Shown: positions 35,107 to 43,716, counted from the first letter of the stretch. The stretch: 64,000 nt of DNA from Phaeodactylibacter luteus (GCF_007993045.1 NZ_VOOR01000003.1:62001-126000), one strand, 5' to 3'. Notes: generated by a model not told the origin, from the letters alone. Translations and numbers: made by a program.

Positions 35107-36051
35107 ATGGCAACAGATAAGGAAACCCTCAAATGCCTCATTATCGGCTCTGGCCCTGCAGGCTATACCGCAGCAGTATACGCCGCCCGGGCAAACATGG
35201 ACCCCGTGCTTTACACTGGCCCCGAGCCGGGCGGGCAGCTCATGATCACCACTGATGTGGAAAATTATCCGGGCTACCCGGATGGCATCATGGGGCCTCA
35301 AATGATGGAAGACTTCCGCAAACAGGCCGAGCGCTTCGGGACGGATGTCCGCTACGAGAAAATCACCAAAGTAGACCTGTCCGGGCCTGTGCACAAAGCC
35401 TGGACCGAATCTGGGGAAGAAATCCTGGCACACTCCGTCATCATTTCTACCGGCGCAAGCGCGAAATGGCTCGGGCTGGAATCAGAAAAACGGCTGACCA
35501 ACAAAGGCGTCTCTGCCTGCGCAGTTTGCGACGGCTTCTTCTTCCGTGGCAAGGAGGTTGCAGTCGTAGGTGGCGGAGATACTGCCGCCGAAGAAGCCCT
35601 CTACCTCTCGAAGCTCTGCCCTACTGTCCACCTGCTGGTACGGCGCGACGAAATGCGGGCCTCTAAAATCATGCAGGAACGGGTGCTCAAAACCGAAAAC
35701 ATCAAGGTGCACTGGCACACCGAAACGGAGGAGATACTAGGCGACGAGGAGGTCTCGGGCATGCGCGTGGTGAACAATCAGACACAGGAGCGTACCGAAA
35801 TCCCCATCAGCGGGTTCTTCGTGGCCATCGGCCATAAGCCCAATACTGATATCTTCAAAGACTGGCTGGACATGGACGGCACCGGTTACCTCATCACCAA
35901 GCCCAAGTCTACCAAAACCAATATCGAAGGGGTCTTTGCGAGCGGTGATGCACAAGACAATGTCTACCGGCAGGCTGTTACTGCAGCTGGCACCGGCTGC
36001 ATGGCAGCCTTAGATGCTGAGCGCTACCTGACTGAGGCCGGTATCATCTAG
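35107..36051 (+). CDS. trxB: thioredoxin-disulfide reductase
   Basis: The 314-residue flavoprotein has the FAD-binding GSGPAGYTAAVYAARA at the N-terminus and the redox-active CAVC at Cys138 and Cys141 (SACAVCDGFFF). The NADPH-binding VVGGGDTAAEEALYLS and the C-terminal FAD motif GVFASGDAQDNVYRQAVTAAGTGCMAA also match. It uses NADPH to reduce thioredoxin in the cytoplasm, supporting ribonucleotide reductase and oxidative defence. It is monocistronic, with a stem-loop downstream at 36140-36179. Confidence 0.97.
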   Translation: MATDKETLKCLIIGSGPAGYTAAVYAARANMDPVLYTGPEPGGQLMITTDVENYPGYPDGIMGPQMMEDFRKQAERFGTDVRYEKITKVDLSGPVHKAWTESGEEILAHSVIISTGASAKWLGLESEKRLTNKGVSACAVCDGFFFRGKEVAVVGGGDTAAEEALYLSKLCPTVHLLVRRDEMRASKIMQERVLKTENIKVHWHTETEEILGDEEVSGMRVVNNQTQERTEIPISGFFVAIGHKPNTDIFKDWLDMDGTGYLITKPKSTKTNIEGVFASGDAQDNVYRQAVTAAGTGCMAALDAERYLTEAGII

Positions 36052-36139
36052 GGCCGAACGCTAATTTAGTGTACAAAACACACTAAGGCGTCGTAATTGC
36101 CCCGATCTGTGGCCCAAGCGCTTTTTACTGAACGGAAAT

Positions 36140-36181
36140 AAATGGCTATATTGCCCACGCTGTGGTGATATAGCCATTTTA
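36140..36181 (+). terminator. stem-loop terminator after trxB
   Basis: AAATGGCTATAT and ATATAGCCATTT pair over 12 bp around a 16-base loop, followed by a short T run. It ends 26 bases before the fbaA start, so it could also act as a leader hairpin of fbaA. Confidence 0.6.
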
Positions 36182-36206
36182 GTATCAAAACCGAACCTGA
36201 ATATTT

Positions 36207-37289
36207 ATGTCAACTGGAACTGCAACCCGATTCCGCCCCGGTGTGCTTCACGGCGATGAAGTAACGGAGCTGCTGAACTACGCTAATGAAAATAATTTTG
36301 CGCTGCCTGCTGTCAATGTAGTCGGCACCAACTCCATCAACGCTGTATTGGAGACTGCGCGGGAGGCCAACTCCCCGGTCATCATTCAGTTTTCCAACGG
36401 CGGGGCAAGCTTTGTTGCAGGCAAAGGCCTTTCAAATGAGCAGCAGCGCGCTGCTGTGCTAGGCGGCATTTCTGGAGCTATGCATGTGCACACGATGGCG
36501 CAAGCCTATGGCGTGACCGTCATCCTGCATACCGACCATTGTGCCAAAAACCTCTTGCCTTGGGTAGATGGGCTGATCGACGCGGGCGAAAAATTCTATG
36601 AGTCGCGGGGCTATCCGCTTTACAGCTCCCACATGCTCGACCTCTCCGAGGAGAGCTTGGAGGAGAATGTAGCAACCTGCGTGAAGTACCTCGAGCGCAT
36701 GGACAAAATCGGCATGACCCTGGAAATAGAGCTCGGCGTGACCGGAGGGGAAGAAGATGGGGTGGACAACACCGACGTGGATAGTGCCCGCCTTTATACC
36801 CAGCCGGAAGAAGTAGCCTATGCCTACGAAGCCCTGAGCAAAGTAAGCAACCGCTTTACTATTGCCGCTGCCTTTGGCAACGTGCACGGGGTGTACAAGC
36901 CCGGCAATGTAGAGCTGAAGCCGATTATCCTGAAAAACTCCCAAGAGCATATTAAGGAGAAATACGGCACAGGCGACAACCCCATCAACTTTGTATTCCA
37001 CGGCGGCTCCGGCTCTTCAAGGGAAGAGATCCGCGAGGCTATCGAATACGGTGCCATCAAAATGAACATAGACACCGACCTGCAATGGGCTTTCTGGGAC
37101 GGCGTACGGCAGTACGGCCAAAAGCACCACGGATACCTTCAGGCACAGATCGGCAACCCGGACGGGGAGGACAAGCCTAACAAGAAATATTACGACCCGC
37201 GCAAGTGGCTGCGTGCGGCAGAAGAGAGCTTGCAGGCGCGCCTGCGGCAGGCTTTTGAAGACCTGAACTGCATTGGCAAAAACCAATAG
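36207..37289 (+). CDS. fbaA: class II fructose-bisphosphate aldolase
   Basis: The 360-residue protein is the long class IIA type. The zinc and substrate residues are in HTDHC (His108-His111), LEIELGVTGGEEDGVDN, AFGNVHGVYKPGNV and FHGGSGSSREEI, and the C-terminal KYYDPRKWLR is typical. It cleaves fructose-1,6-bisphosphate into dihydroxyacetone phosphate and glyceraldehyde-3-phosphate, or runs in reverse during gluconeogenesis together with PckA. A strong hairpin follows, directly joined to a family A element. Confidence 0.97.
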   Translation: MSTGTATRFRPGVLHGDEVTELLNYANENNFALPAVNVVGTNSINAVLETAREANSPVIIQFSNGGASFVAGKGLSNEQQRAAVLGGISGAMHVHTMAQAYGVTVILHTDHCAKNLLPWVDGLIDAGEKFYESRGYPLYSSHMLDLSEESLEENVATCVKYLERMDKIGMTLEIELGVTGGEEDGVDNTDVDSARLYTQPEEVAYAYEALSKVSNRFTIAAAFGNVHGVYKPGNVELKPIILKNSQEHIKEKYGTGDNPINFVFHGGSGSSREEIREAIEYGAIKMNIDTDLQWAFWDGVRQYGQKHHGYLQAQIGNPDGEDKPNKKYYDPRKWLRAAEESLQARLRQAFEDLNCIGKNQ

Positions 37290-37359
37290 GCTTGATGCGC
37301 CAAGCCCGTGCAGTGTGGGAATGAGCGGTTTCAAATCCCCAAAGGCTTGCTCAGGAATG

Positions 37360-37389
37360 AAGAGATGCTATGCTAACATAGCATCTCTT
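37360..37389 (+). terminator. terminator after fbaA
   Basis: AAGAGATGCTATG and CATAGCATCTCTT pair over 13 bp with a 4-base loop. The tail ATGCTTTTC is where the truncated family A element begins, so the element supplies the T-rich tract. Confidence 0.7.
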
Positions 37390-37725
37390 ATGCTTTTCGG
37401 GCTTTAACTTGGCATTGGCCTAGCGCTGCGAAGGGGTGTAAGAGCTAGTTAGGGTTTTACACTTCGGGCTGCTCTTGCCGAATTTTGTCCTGCTCTTCGT
37501 TGTTCTTCGGTCACGTAGCTAAGGCTATGTTCCCTCAGAACGCCTCGATCAGGGCAAAATTTGGCTGCGTTCGCTCCAAAAGTAAAATCCTAACTAGCTC
37601 TAAGCCCGATAGGGCCGAGCGGACAGCGAGCCCCGCAGCATAGCGGCACCTGCCAACAGGCAGGGGCAGGCCCCATCCCGTCAGGCTAGGTAGGCTTCAA
37701 AAAAAACTGCCATCTGGCCCGCCCC
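37389..37725 (+). mobile_element. family A element, copy A6, interrupted by element B1
   Basis: The left end is lost at the fbaA terminator; the copy starts at TATGCTTTTCGGGC. It carries GGCATTGGCCTAGCGCTGCGAAGG, then the nested 161-bp element B1, then AGCCCGATAGGGCCGAGCGGACAGCGAGCC split by no other insertion, and ends near GGCCCGCCCCC. Together with the flanks it fills the 513-base gap between fbaA and dnaG. Confidence 0.75.
37441..37601 (+). mobile_element. family B miniature element, copy B1 (161 bp), nested in A6
   Basis: The ends AGAGCTAGTTAGGGTTTTAC and GTAAAATCCTAACTAGCTCT are 20-bp terminal inverted repeats with one difference. The interior has imperfect dyad symmetry and no coding capacity. 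By eye it is identical over 161 bases to the reverse complement of B2 at 43223-43383. Confidence 0.8.
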
Positions 37726-37802
37726 CGAAGCATCAGATCTGAAAATAAGGAAGCTGCGGCTATCCTGGATACGGGCACTGCCTGCCGGCAGCTGCCCGTT
37801 TT

Positions 37803-39827
37803 TCATTGCCCCCCGAATACGACTGTCCCGAGCTCCGCCGCGAGCTGATTCCTCATCTCTTTCAACTTTTGGTCAATTTTAAGGCAGACCATGACCTCCA
37901 CATCGTCCTTGTTGGCGGCGTGGGCCTTGAGCTCTTCCTGGTTCTGTAGGATCAACCGGTTGATCTTGCGCAGGCGGAAACGCTTCAGCCCCGATTCGCT
38001 ATCCTTTCGGAAATTCTCATCCGGCATCTTTTGGGAATTGAGATAAATCTCCCATTTGTTGGCCCAGTTTTCACTGTACTCATAAGGCAGGGCGGAGAAA
38101 TCGATAGCCAGCTGTTGCACCTCCGCGTCAGGATGGCGCAAAAAGAAAGCAGGCCCGACCTCCTGCCCGGCCAACATCGCATCCCGGGCCATCTCGAATA
38201 TGCGCTGGTACAAGGGGTGGTCAAACTCTGCCAGGACATCCTCTACATTATCGATGAGGTAACGCGCCACCGTCAGCCCTTCATCCGGGTCGAAGACCTG
38301 ATCGCCCCCTGTCATCAAGATGCGCGTAATGTCCCTTTCCTGAAAACCATCGCCGGAAGGCGCCTCTTTCCCCTTCATAGGGGGCAATTCGGGAGGCGGC
38401 AGGTCTTCTATGGGCACTTCGTTCAGCCCGGCCGGCTCTTCGGAAGGGAAAGGCGGCTCCTCCCCTCCTGCCTGCCGCCCCCTGCGGGCTTGCTGACGCG
38501 CTTCCCGCTCCTGTTCTTTAGCCTGCTGCTGCATCCGGCTGGTGACCGCTTTGTTCGCCTCGCCTACCAAGAGCTCCTCCGACACCTCCATCACCCTTGC
38601 GCATTCCCGCACGTAAAGGGCCCGCTTGATGGGGTCCGGGATCTTGGAAATGCTGGCGACGATCTCACGGATCAGCTTGGACTTGCGCACGGGGTCTCCT
38701 GCCGCTTCCTCCTGCAGCAGCCCAGCTTGGAACATAATAAAATCCTTGGCCTGCTGATCGATATACGTTCGGAAAGCTTCCGCCCCCAGCTGCTGCACGT
38801 AGGAGTCGGGGTCCTCCCCGTCTGGCAGTACTACAATCTTGACATTGAGCCCTTGCTCGAGCACCAGCCCCAGCCCACGCATAGCTGCTTTCAGCCCCGC
38901 CTTGTCCCCATCGTACAAGATTTTGACATTTTCTGTATACCGCTTGATGAGCCCGATCTGCCCGACAGTGAGGGAAGTGCCAGAAGAAGCAACAACGTTT
39001 TCCACCCCAGCCTGATGCAGGGAGACCACATCTGTATACCCTTCCACAAGGATGCATTCGTCTGCCTTGCGAATGGCTTTTTTGGCAAAAAAGGCACCGT
39101 ACAGCACCTTGCTCTTATTGTAGATGTCGGTCTCCGGCGTATTGATGTACTTGGGCGCCTTAGGGTCTTGCGCCAGGATACGCCCACCAAAGCCAATAAC
39201 TTTGCCCGAGAGGTTATGTATGGCGAACATCACCCGGTCCCGGAAGAAATCCCGCCCGTACTGTGAGGTCAGCCCCAGCTTTTTCAAAGACTCCGCTTCG
39301 TACCCTTTTTGGACAGCTGTGAGCGTGAATTTGTCCGTGCCCGCAGGGGCGTAGCCAAGGCCAAACTTCCGGATCACTTCTTCCCGAAACCCCCTGCGCT
39401 TGAAGTAGCTCAAGCCGACACTTTTGCCCCGGTCGGTCTCAAAAAGCTGCTCTTGGTAAAAATCGCGCGCAAACTGATTGATCAAGTAAAGGCTTTCCTG
39501 ATACTGCTGTTCTTGGCGGGCTTCAGGAGAGATTTCCGTCTCTGCGATCTCGATGCCATACTTCTTAGCCAGGTAGCGCAAGGCATCGGGGTAGCTCATC
39601 TGCTCGTGCTCCATAATGAAACGGACGGAGTCCCCTCCCTGCCCACAGCCAAAGCACTTGTAAATGCCTTTTGCAGGAGAGACCGTGAAGGAGGGCGTTT
39701 TCTCATTATGAAAAGGGCACAGCCCGATCATATTAACCCCGCGCCGCTTTAAACTGACAAAGTCTTCAACCACCTCCTCTATCCGGGCGGTCTCCATGAT
39801 ATCGTCTATCGTCTTTTGCTTGATCAT
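37803..39827 (-). CDS. dnaG: DNA primase
   Basis: The ATG at 39827 is preferred to a TTG two codons earlier, giving 674 residues. The zinc-binding domain CPFH...CFGC is at residues 36-61, followed by the RNA polymerase domain (YFKRRGFREEVIRKFGLGYAP), the Toprim core (ILVEGYTDVVSLHQAG, ILYDGDKAG) and the helicase-interacting C-terminus. A Gln/Arg-rich and Pro/Glu-rich linker around residues 430-490 precedes that C-terminal domain. DnaG makes the RNA primers for DNA replication. The gene stands alone, not in the rpsU-dnaG-rpoD order of Escherichia coli. Confidence 0.97.
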   Translation of the reverse strand: MIKQKTIDDIMETARIEEVVEDFVSLKRRGVNMIGLCPFHNEKTPSFTVSPAKGIYKCFGCGQGGDSVRFIMEHEQMSYPDALRYLAKKYGIEIAETEISPEARQEQQYQESLYLINQFARDFYQEQLFETDRGKSVGLSYFKRRGFREEVIRKFGLGYAPAGTDKFTLTAVQKGYEAESLKKLGLTSQYGRDFFRDRVMFAIHNLSGKVIGFGGRILAQDPKAPKYINTPETDIYNKSKVLYGAFFAKKAIRKADECILVEGYTDVVSLHQAGVENVVASSGTSLTVGQIGLIKRYTENVKILYDGDKAGLKAAMRGLGLVLEQGLNVKIVVLPDGEDPDSYVQQLGAEAFRTYIDQQAKDFIMFQAGLLQEEAAGDPVRKSKLIREIVASISKIPDPIKRALYVRECARVMEVSEELLVGEANKAVTSRMQQQAKEQEREARQQARRGRQAGGEEPPFPSEEPAGLNEVPIEDLPPPELPPMKGKEAPSGDGFQERDITRILMTGGDQVFDPDEGLTVARYLIDNVEDVLAEFDHPLYQRIFEMARDAMLAGQEVGPAFFLRHPDAEVQQLAIDFSALPYEYSENWANKWEIYLNSQKMPDENFRKDSESGLKRFRLRKINRLILQNQEELKAHAANKDDVEVMVCLKIDQKLKEMRNQLAAELGTVVFGGQ

Positions 39828-40009
39828 GCTCAAAAATAGCGGTTTTCAAGGGATAAAAGACAGGGCGCTTAGGACTCTTTTTGCCCTGCCTCACATTTTA
39901 ACAACGCCTTAACCACAACACCCACCTTACCCAAAGCCCTGTAAATCAATATCATAAATTCAATTTTAACACTTGTGAAATATTATAACAAAGCCCAATG
40001 TAATATACC

Positions 40010-40140
40010 TTGCCCTTAGCTCGTATTGTATGCGCAATGCCGATGAAGCTGCGGCTGAGGGGTTGCAAAATTAATGGGTGTTCTCATAGTGTGAGCTGCC
40101 CCGGCGCCCGGAAGGGCGTACCGGGGCAGCGTTTTTCCTT
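40010..40140 (+). ncRNA. candidate small RNA ending at the terminator at 40095-40136
   Basis: A rightward terminator without an upstream gene implies a non-coding transcript. A weak -7-like TACCTTG lies at 40006-40012. The stretch from about 40019 holds short dyads such as GTATTGTATGCGCAAT. No match to 6S, SRP, tmRNA or RNase P RNA signatures could be seen. The 5' end is a guess. Confidence 0.35.
40095..40136 (+). terminator. strong orphan terminator
   Basis: GCTGCCCCGG and CCGGGGCAGC pair over 10 bp; an inner CGCCC/GGGCG stem with a GGAA tetraloop stacks within, followed by GTTTTTCC. It has no coding gene upstream on this strand. Confidence 0.82.
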
Positions 40141-40207
40141 TTACAGGAATATGACCTTCTGCTGTTGATTTTTAAGCAGATCACTAAACAAAAAGCTCAA
40201 AAGACTG

Positions 40208-40215
40208 TATCTTTG
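40208..40215 (+). promoter_or_regulatory. -7 box ahead of the second orphan terminator
   Basis: TATCTTTG matches TAnnTTTG exactly. No TTG is seen at the ideal distance. A transcript from about 40222 would be only some 60 bases long when it meets the terminator at 40243-40280. Confidence 0.45.
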
Positions 40216-40242
40216 AACATACAGAGAGAGCGCGTTAGTGAG

Positions 40243-40280
40243 CCCGCTGCACCTTCCTTTAAATTAGCAGCGGGTTTTTT
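40243..40280 (+). terminator. second orphan terminator or attenuator
   Basis: CCCGCTGC and GCAGCGGG pair over 8 bp around a 16-base loop and are followed by six T. It lies upstream of the GT2 gene and could be an attenuator or the end of a short RNA. Confidence 0.78.
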
Positions 40281-40327
40281 CTTCCTTCTCTGCCCTCCCC
40301 CTTTTTAGAAGCTTACCGGGATTTAAC

Positions 40328-40335
40328 TACCTTTG
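40328..40335 (+). promoter_or_regulatory. -7 box for the GT2 gene
   Basis: TACCTTTG matches TAnnTTTG, 36 bases before the chosen ATG. It supports starting the gene at 40372, since the longer frame would begin inside the box. Confidence 0.5.
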
Positions 40336-40371
40336 CGCCTTCCGGCAAACCGGGTTAAAGCAAATCGGCGC

Positions 40372-41088
40372 ATGCAACACTACCTTTCTATCGTCATCCC
40401 GGCTTACAATGAAGCCCGCACCATCCACCTTATCCTCGATAAAGTGAAAGCAGTCGAATTGGATGGCGGGCTTGGCAAAGAGGTGATCATCGTGAATGAC
40501 TGTTCCACAGACGCTACGGAGCAGGCCATTCAATCCTACCGGGAAGGCAACCCTGGGCTGAACATCCAATACTACCGGCATGAAGTGAACAAAGGCAAAG
40601 GCGCTGCACTGCACACTGGGATTGCCAAAGCGACGGGGGACTACGTTATCATCCAAGATGCCGACTTGGAGTATGACCCGGAAGAGTACAACATCCTGCT
40701 CAAACCAATGCTCAGCGGGGTAGCAGATGTAGTGTACGGCTCCCGGTTTATGGGGGGCAACCCGCACCGTATCTTATTCTTCTGGCACTCGATCGGCAAT
40801 AAATTCCTGACTTTCCTTTCTAATGCCATGACCAACCTCAACCTGACCGATATGGAGACCTGCTACAAGCTGTTCCGCCGAGAGACGGTTCAAGGCTTGC
40901 AGCTCCATGAGCAGCGGTTTGGCTTTGAGCCCGAGGTCACTGCCAAAGTCTCCCGCATCCCGGGCATCCGCATATATGAAGTGGGCATTTCCTACTACGG
41001 CCGCACTTACGCTGAAGGCAAGAAAATCAATTGGCGGGACGGCTTCCGTGCCATTTACTGTATCTTGAAATACAACCTCTTCCGTTAG
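40372..41088 (+). CDS. GT2 polyprenyl-phosphate sugar synthase (DPM1-like glycosyltransferase)
   Basis: The 238-residue protein starts MQHYLSIVIPAYNEARTI, a classic GT-A N-terminus. It has the nucleotide-sugar motif VIIVNDCSTDATE, the metal-binding DADLEYDPEEY (DxD) and VVYGSRFMGG. The region VEVGISYYGRTYAEGKKI-like near the end is typical of dolichol/undecaprenyl-phosphate mannose or glucose synthases. No C-terminal membrane segment is present. It should make polyprenyl-phosphate-linked sugar on the cytoplasmic face, the donor for GT-C enzymes such as the two GT39-like proteins nearby. The sugar is unknown. Confidence 0.87.
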   Translation: MQHYLSIVIPAYNEARTIHLILDKVKAVELDGGLGKEVIIVNDCSTDATEQAIQSYREGNPGLNIQYYRHEVNKGKGAALHTGIAKATGDYVIIQDADLEYDPEEYNILLKPMLSGVADVVYGSRFMGGNPHRILFFWHSIGNKFLTFLSNAMTNLNLTDMETCYKLFRRETVQGLQLHEQRFGFEPEVTAKVSRIPGIRIYEVGISYYGRTYAEGKKINWRDGFRAIYCILKYNLFR

Positions 41089-41410
41089 GGCGTAAACCTT
41101 GATGCTGTACCTTTCTTGGCTGATTGGCGTCGTGCCCTAAACTTACCCCAATCAGTCAATCCGTTAAGAACCAAAAAACAATGGACTTGATGCATCGGGG
41201 CAGTACCGCAGGGAAAATGAGCCATTTAGACAAACTACACATTGTTTTGTTTTTAGGGCCAGCCCCTGCCGGAAAGATGGGGCCGAAACACTCGTTTTTC
41301 TATACCTAATTCTCTAAGAAAGTTTTTAGGCTTTTGTCAGCGCGTTTAGGGGGCTGTTATGAACTTACCCCAAACCTGAGGGCAGGGGCAGCCCCCTCAT
41401 CCTCCCCTGC
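41089..41410. other. 322-base intergenic region between convergent genes
   Basis: It contains short GC-rich dyads (CCCCTGCC...; GGGGCAGCCCCC near 41387) reminiscent of the family A hairpin and two copies of AACTTACCCCAA (near 41141 and 41363). No complete element or gene is recognised. It may be remains of mobile elements. Confidence 0.4.
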
Positions 41411-43042
41411 TCATTGGCCATGCAGCTTGTAAATGCCCAACGCTTTGGCCTGCCCGACGTAGATGGCGTGTACTTCCTCTCCTGCGTAGGGCCCTGATCT
41501 GCGCAGGGCCTGCTGCAGCCCGCTTTCCCATAGCCTAAAGTCAGAAATATAAAAATCCGCCTTCTCAGCCTCTTCTACCAATTGGATGCGGCTGCGGAGC
41601 TTAGGCTCGAGGTAGGCGTGGTTCAGCGTAGCGGGGTAGGAAGCATAAGCCACTTTGACCGGCCCACCCTCAGCTTGACTGGCCAGGTACTCCAGCCCTT
41701 GCTTGTAGGCGGTGCCCCAGTAGTCCAAGTCGAAATGCCCGAGCTGATTGCCCCGGGCCAGAGCGTTGAAGAATACCTGCTGATGCGGGTGGTTGCGGGC
41801 CATCCAAAAAACAAGGAAAAGCATTTGCCCAGCCAAAAGCGCCCTCAGGGCTCGCCGCCAAAGGGCGCTTTCCCCCTTGCGGTGCCACAATTGATAAACG
41901 CCCAGCACTGCCAGGTACAGTAGGCTGGGGTAGATGAAAAACACATGCCGCCACCCATCGTACACTACAGCGCCCAAGGCCCAGATGGCCACTAGCGGGC
42001 CGAGGAAGAGCCCCAAAGCGGCCCAGTCTTTGCGGTCTGCAGCGGTATCCCAAAGGGCAAAACCATGCGCCTTCAAGCCCGCCAGCCCACGTCTGGCCAG
42101 CCCGGCCAGCCCGGCTGCTGCCAATGCCAAGTACAACAAGGGCACAGAAATGCCCAGCCAGGTGGGCAGGTAGTACCAAGGGACTTCTGCCCCTGTGTAG
42201 AATGCCCCCATGAACAGGACTTTGCTCGGCCATTGATAATCTGCCATAATGGAAAACGCCTCAGCCAGCCGGGCGAGCGGGGCTTCCCATAAAAACGGCC
42301 AGAACAGTACCGTAGCTCCAGCCAGGGCGGGCAGGTAAACCAGGAGCCCCGCTGTGCGCCTTTGCCAGGAGGGCAAAGTGCCCCGCTTGCCTAAAACCGC
42401 ATCGGCTGCAAATAAAAACAAGGTGAGCATGGGCACAAACACCCCCAGCACCCGCATGCCGATCAGCGCGCCACAAGCCAGGGCATGCATAAGCCCGGCA
42501 CCCGGGCCGGGCCTGAGCCAAAACCGGTAGAGCGTCCAAGTGCTCGACACGTATAGGGCCAACAGCGGGATGTCTTTAGGGTTGAAAAAGGCATGCCCGA
42601 AGAGCCTTGGGCTAAGTACCCACAGCCCCGCTGCCAAAAGCCCCCATGACCAATGCCCGAACCGCTGCCGGACAATTTGGTAAAAAACCAGGCTGCTCAG
42701 CCAGTACAGCAGGAATACCCCAAGATGGCGCATCCGGTACTGCTGCCTTGGCGTATCCAGCCCCATAGCCCGTTCCAGCCAGGCCATGGGCAGGGAAAAA
42801 ACGACCCCGTAGTGGCGGTGCTGATAAGTAGACAGCTCCCGCCAGTCATAGGCGGGGCCTTCTGTGCCCGCTCGCTGCTTGATGTACTGTGCAGCTACCA
42901 GCCCATGCTGACGTTGCAGCTCTTCGTCCCACGACATTCCGTAATCGCCAAACAGGGCTAGCCCAAGGCCGAGGTAGAGCAAAAAAAACAAGCCCGGCCA
43001 CTTCCATTCCGGCCTCTTGAAAGGTTGCTTCCAGTTATCCAT
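41411..43042 (-). CDS. GT39-like polytopic glycosyltransferase
   Basis: The 543-residue protein has about 11 transmembrane helices. The N-terminal loop YGMSWDEELQRQHG supplies the acidic residues expected of a GT-C catalytic site, and HAFFNPKDIPLLALY is a block common in this family of Bacteroidota proteins. The C-terminal periplasmic part (residues about 430-543) is soluble. It probably transfers a sugar from a polyprenyl-phosphate donor in the periplasm. The adjacent GT2 gene converges on it and is a plausible donor synthase. A consensus promoter lies so close to the ATG that the mRNA may be leaderless. Confidence 0.75.
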   Translation of the reverse strand: MDNWKQPFKRPEWKWPGLFFLLYLGLGLALFGDYGMSWDEELQRQHGLVAAQYIKQRAGTEGPAYDWRELSTYQHRHYGVVFSLPMAWLERAMGLDTPRQQYRMRHLGVFLLYWLSSLVFYQIVRQRFGHWSWGLLAAGLWVLSPRLFGHAFFNPKDIPLLALYVSSTWTLYRFWLRPGPGAGLMHALACGALIGMRVLGVFVPMLTLFLFAADAVLGKRGTLPSWQRRTAGLLVYLPALAGATVLFWPFLWEAPLARLAEAFSIMADYQWPSKVLFMGAFYTGAEVPWYYLPTWLGISVPLLYLALAAAGLAGLARRGLAGLKAHGFALWDTAADRKDWAALGLFLGPLVAIWALGAVVYDGWRHVFFIYPSLLYLAVLGVYQLWHRKGESALWRRALRALLAGQMLFLVFWMARNHPHQQVFFNALARGNQLGHFDLDYWGTAYKQGLEYLASQAEGGPVKVAYASYPATLNHAYLEPKLRSRIQLVEEAEKADFYISDFRLWESGLQQALRRSGPYAGEEVHAIYVGQAKALGIYKLHGQ

Positions 43043-43046
43043 AGCC

Positions 43047-43075
43047 CAAAGCTAAACAAACACTGAAAAATACAA
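43047..43075 (-). promoter_or_regulatory. promoter for the GT39-like gene, possibly leaderless
   Basis: Read leftward, TTG (43075-43073) and TAGCTTTG (43054-43047) are 18 bases apart. The -7 box ends only four bases before the ATG at 43042, placing the expected transcription start at or next to the start codon. Confidence 0.5.
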
Positions 43076-43097
43076 GGGCTAAAGCAGCACCCACTCC

Positions 43098-43464
43098 GCA
43101 CTGGCATCAGATTGCCGTTTTTTTTTGCCTGCCCCTGACATAAGGATGAGGAGCCTGCCCCTGCCCGGTGGCAGGTGCCGCTATGCTGCGGGGCTCGCTG
43201 TCCGCTCGGCCCTAACGGGCTTAGAGCTAGTTAGGATTTTACTTTTGGAGCGAACGCAGCCAAATTTTGCCCTGATCGAGGCGTTCTGAGGGAACATAGC
43301 CTTAGCTACGTGACCGAAGAACAACGAAGAGCAGGACAAAATTCGGCAAGAGCAGCCCGAAGTGTAAAACCCTAACTAGCTCTTACACCCCTCCGCAGCG
43401 CTAGGCCAATGCCAGGCTAAAGCCCGAAAAGCATATGAGCTTGCTGGGGTTCTAGTTTGCGCCC
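43098..43464 (-). mobile_element. family A element, copy A7, interrupted by element B2
   Basis: The copy is in reverse orientation, with a decayed left end (CATCAGATT) and an intact right end (AGTTTGCGCCC). Element B2 is inserted at the same internal site as B1 in A6. The A sequence around the insertion is nearly identical in both copies. The region 43043-43796 (754 bases) is otherwise filled by element C1; no gene is seen. Confidence 0.75.
43223..43383 (-). mobile_element. family B miniature element, copy B2 (161 bp), nested in A7
   Basis: Its 161 bases are the exact reverse complement of B1 by eye, with the same 20-bp terminal inverted repeats. The identity points to recent copying or gene conversion. 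Confidence 0.8.
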
Positions 43465-43547
43465 TAGCGCCAAGCCCCGAACAAACATGTTTGACGCCCT
43501 TGCCGTTGCATAATAAATCAATAGCCTATGAACCTGTCCCAAAGCAG

Positions 43548-43716
43548 CTAGTGGCCTGTCAAGTGTTAATTTATGGGTTGAGTGGGAGCGAATTTTGAGG
43601 CTAATCAAGGCGGATGTTCCCGCGCATAGCAGCGCTACGTAAGGGGTTGTCCAACGAAGAGTAGCCTCAAAAGCCGCCGCAGGCAACCCCTAGTTTTAGC
43701 CTTGACAGACCACTAG
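43548..43716 (+). mobile_element. family C miniature element, copy C1 (169 bp)
   Basis: The ends CTAGTGGCCTGTCAAG and CTTGACAGACCACTAG are 16-bp inverted repeats with one difference. An inner pair, TTTTGAGGCTA and TAGCCTCAAAA, is perfect over 11 bp. The copy C2 at 53202-53370 is its reverse complement with two base differences. It has no coding capacity and ends 80 bases before a lipoprotein gene. Confidence 0.82.

Larger units (their letters stand above)
39828..40371. other. 544-base non-coding region with two orphan terminators
   Basis: No ORF is supported here. Rightward signals are a strong terminator at 40095-40136, a -7 box at 40208-40215, a second terminator at 40243-40280 and a -7 box at 40328-40335 for the GT2 gene. 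The first two terminators have no upstream rightward gene (dnaG is leftward), so small RNAs or leader transcripts are likely. Confidence 0.6.

Noticed and set aside
38031-39266. 411-codon rightward ORF opposite dnaG
   Set aside because: Antisense to the full-length primase with all motifs; no independent support.
39831-39838. -7 box immediately before the dnaG start
   Set aside because: The box matches TAnnTTTG read leftward, but there is no TTG at a fitting distance, so it is not listed as a promoter.
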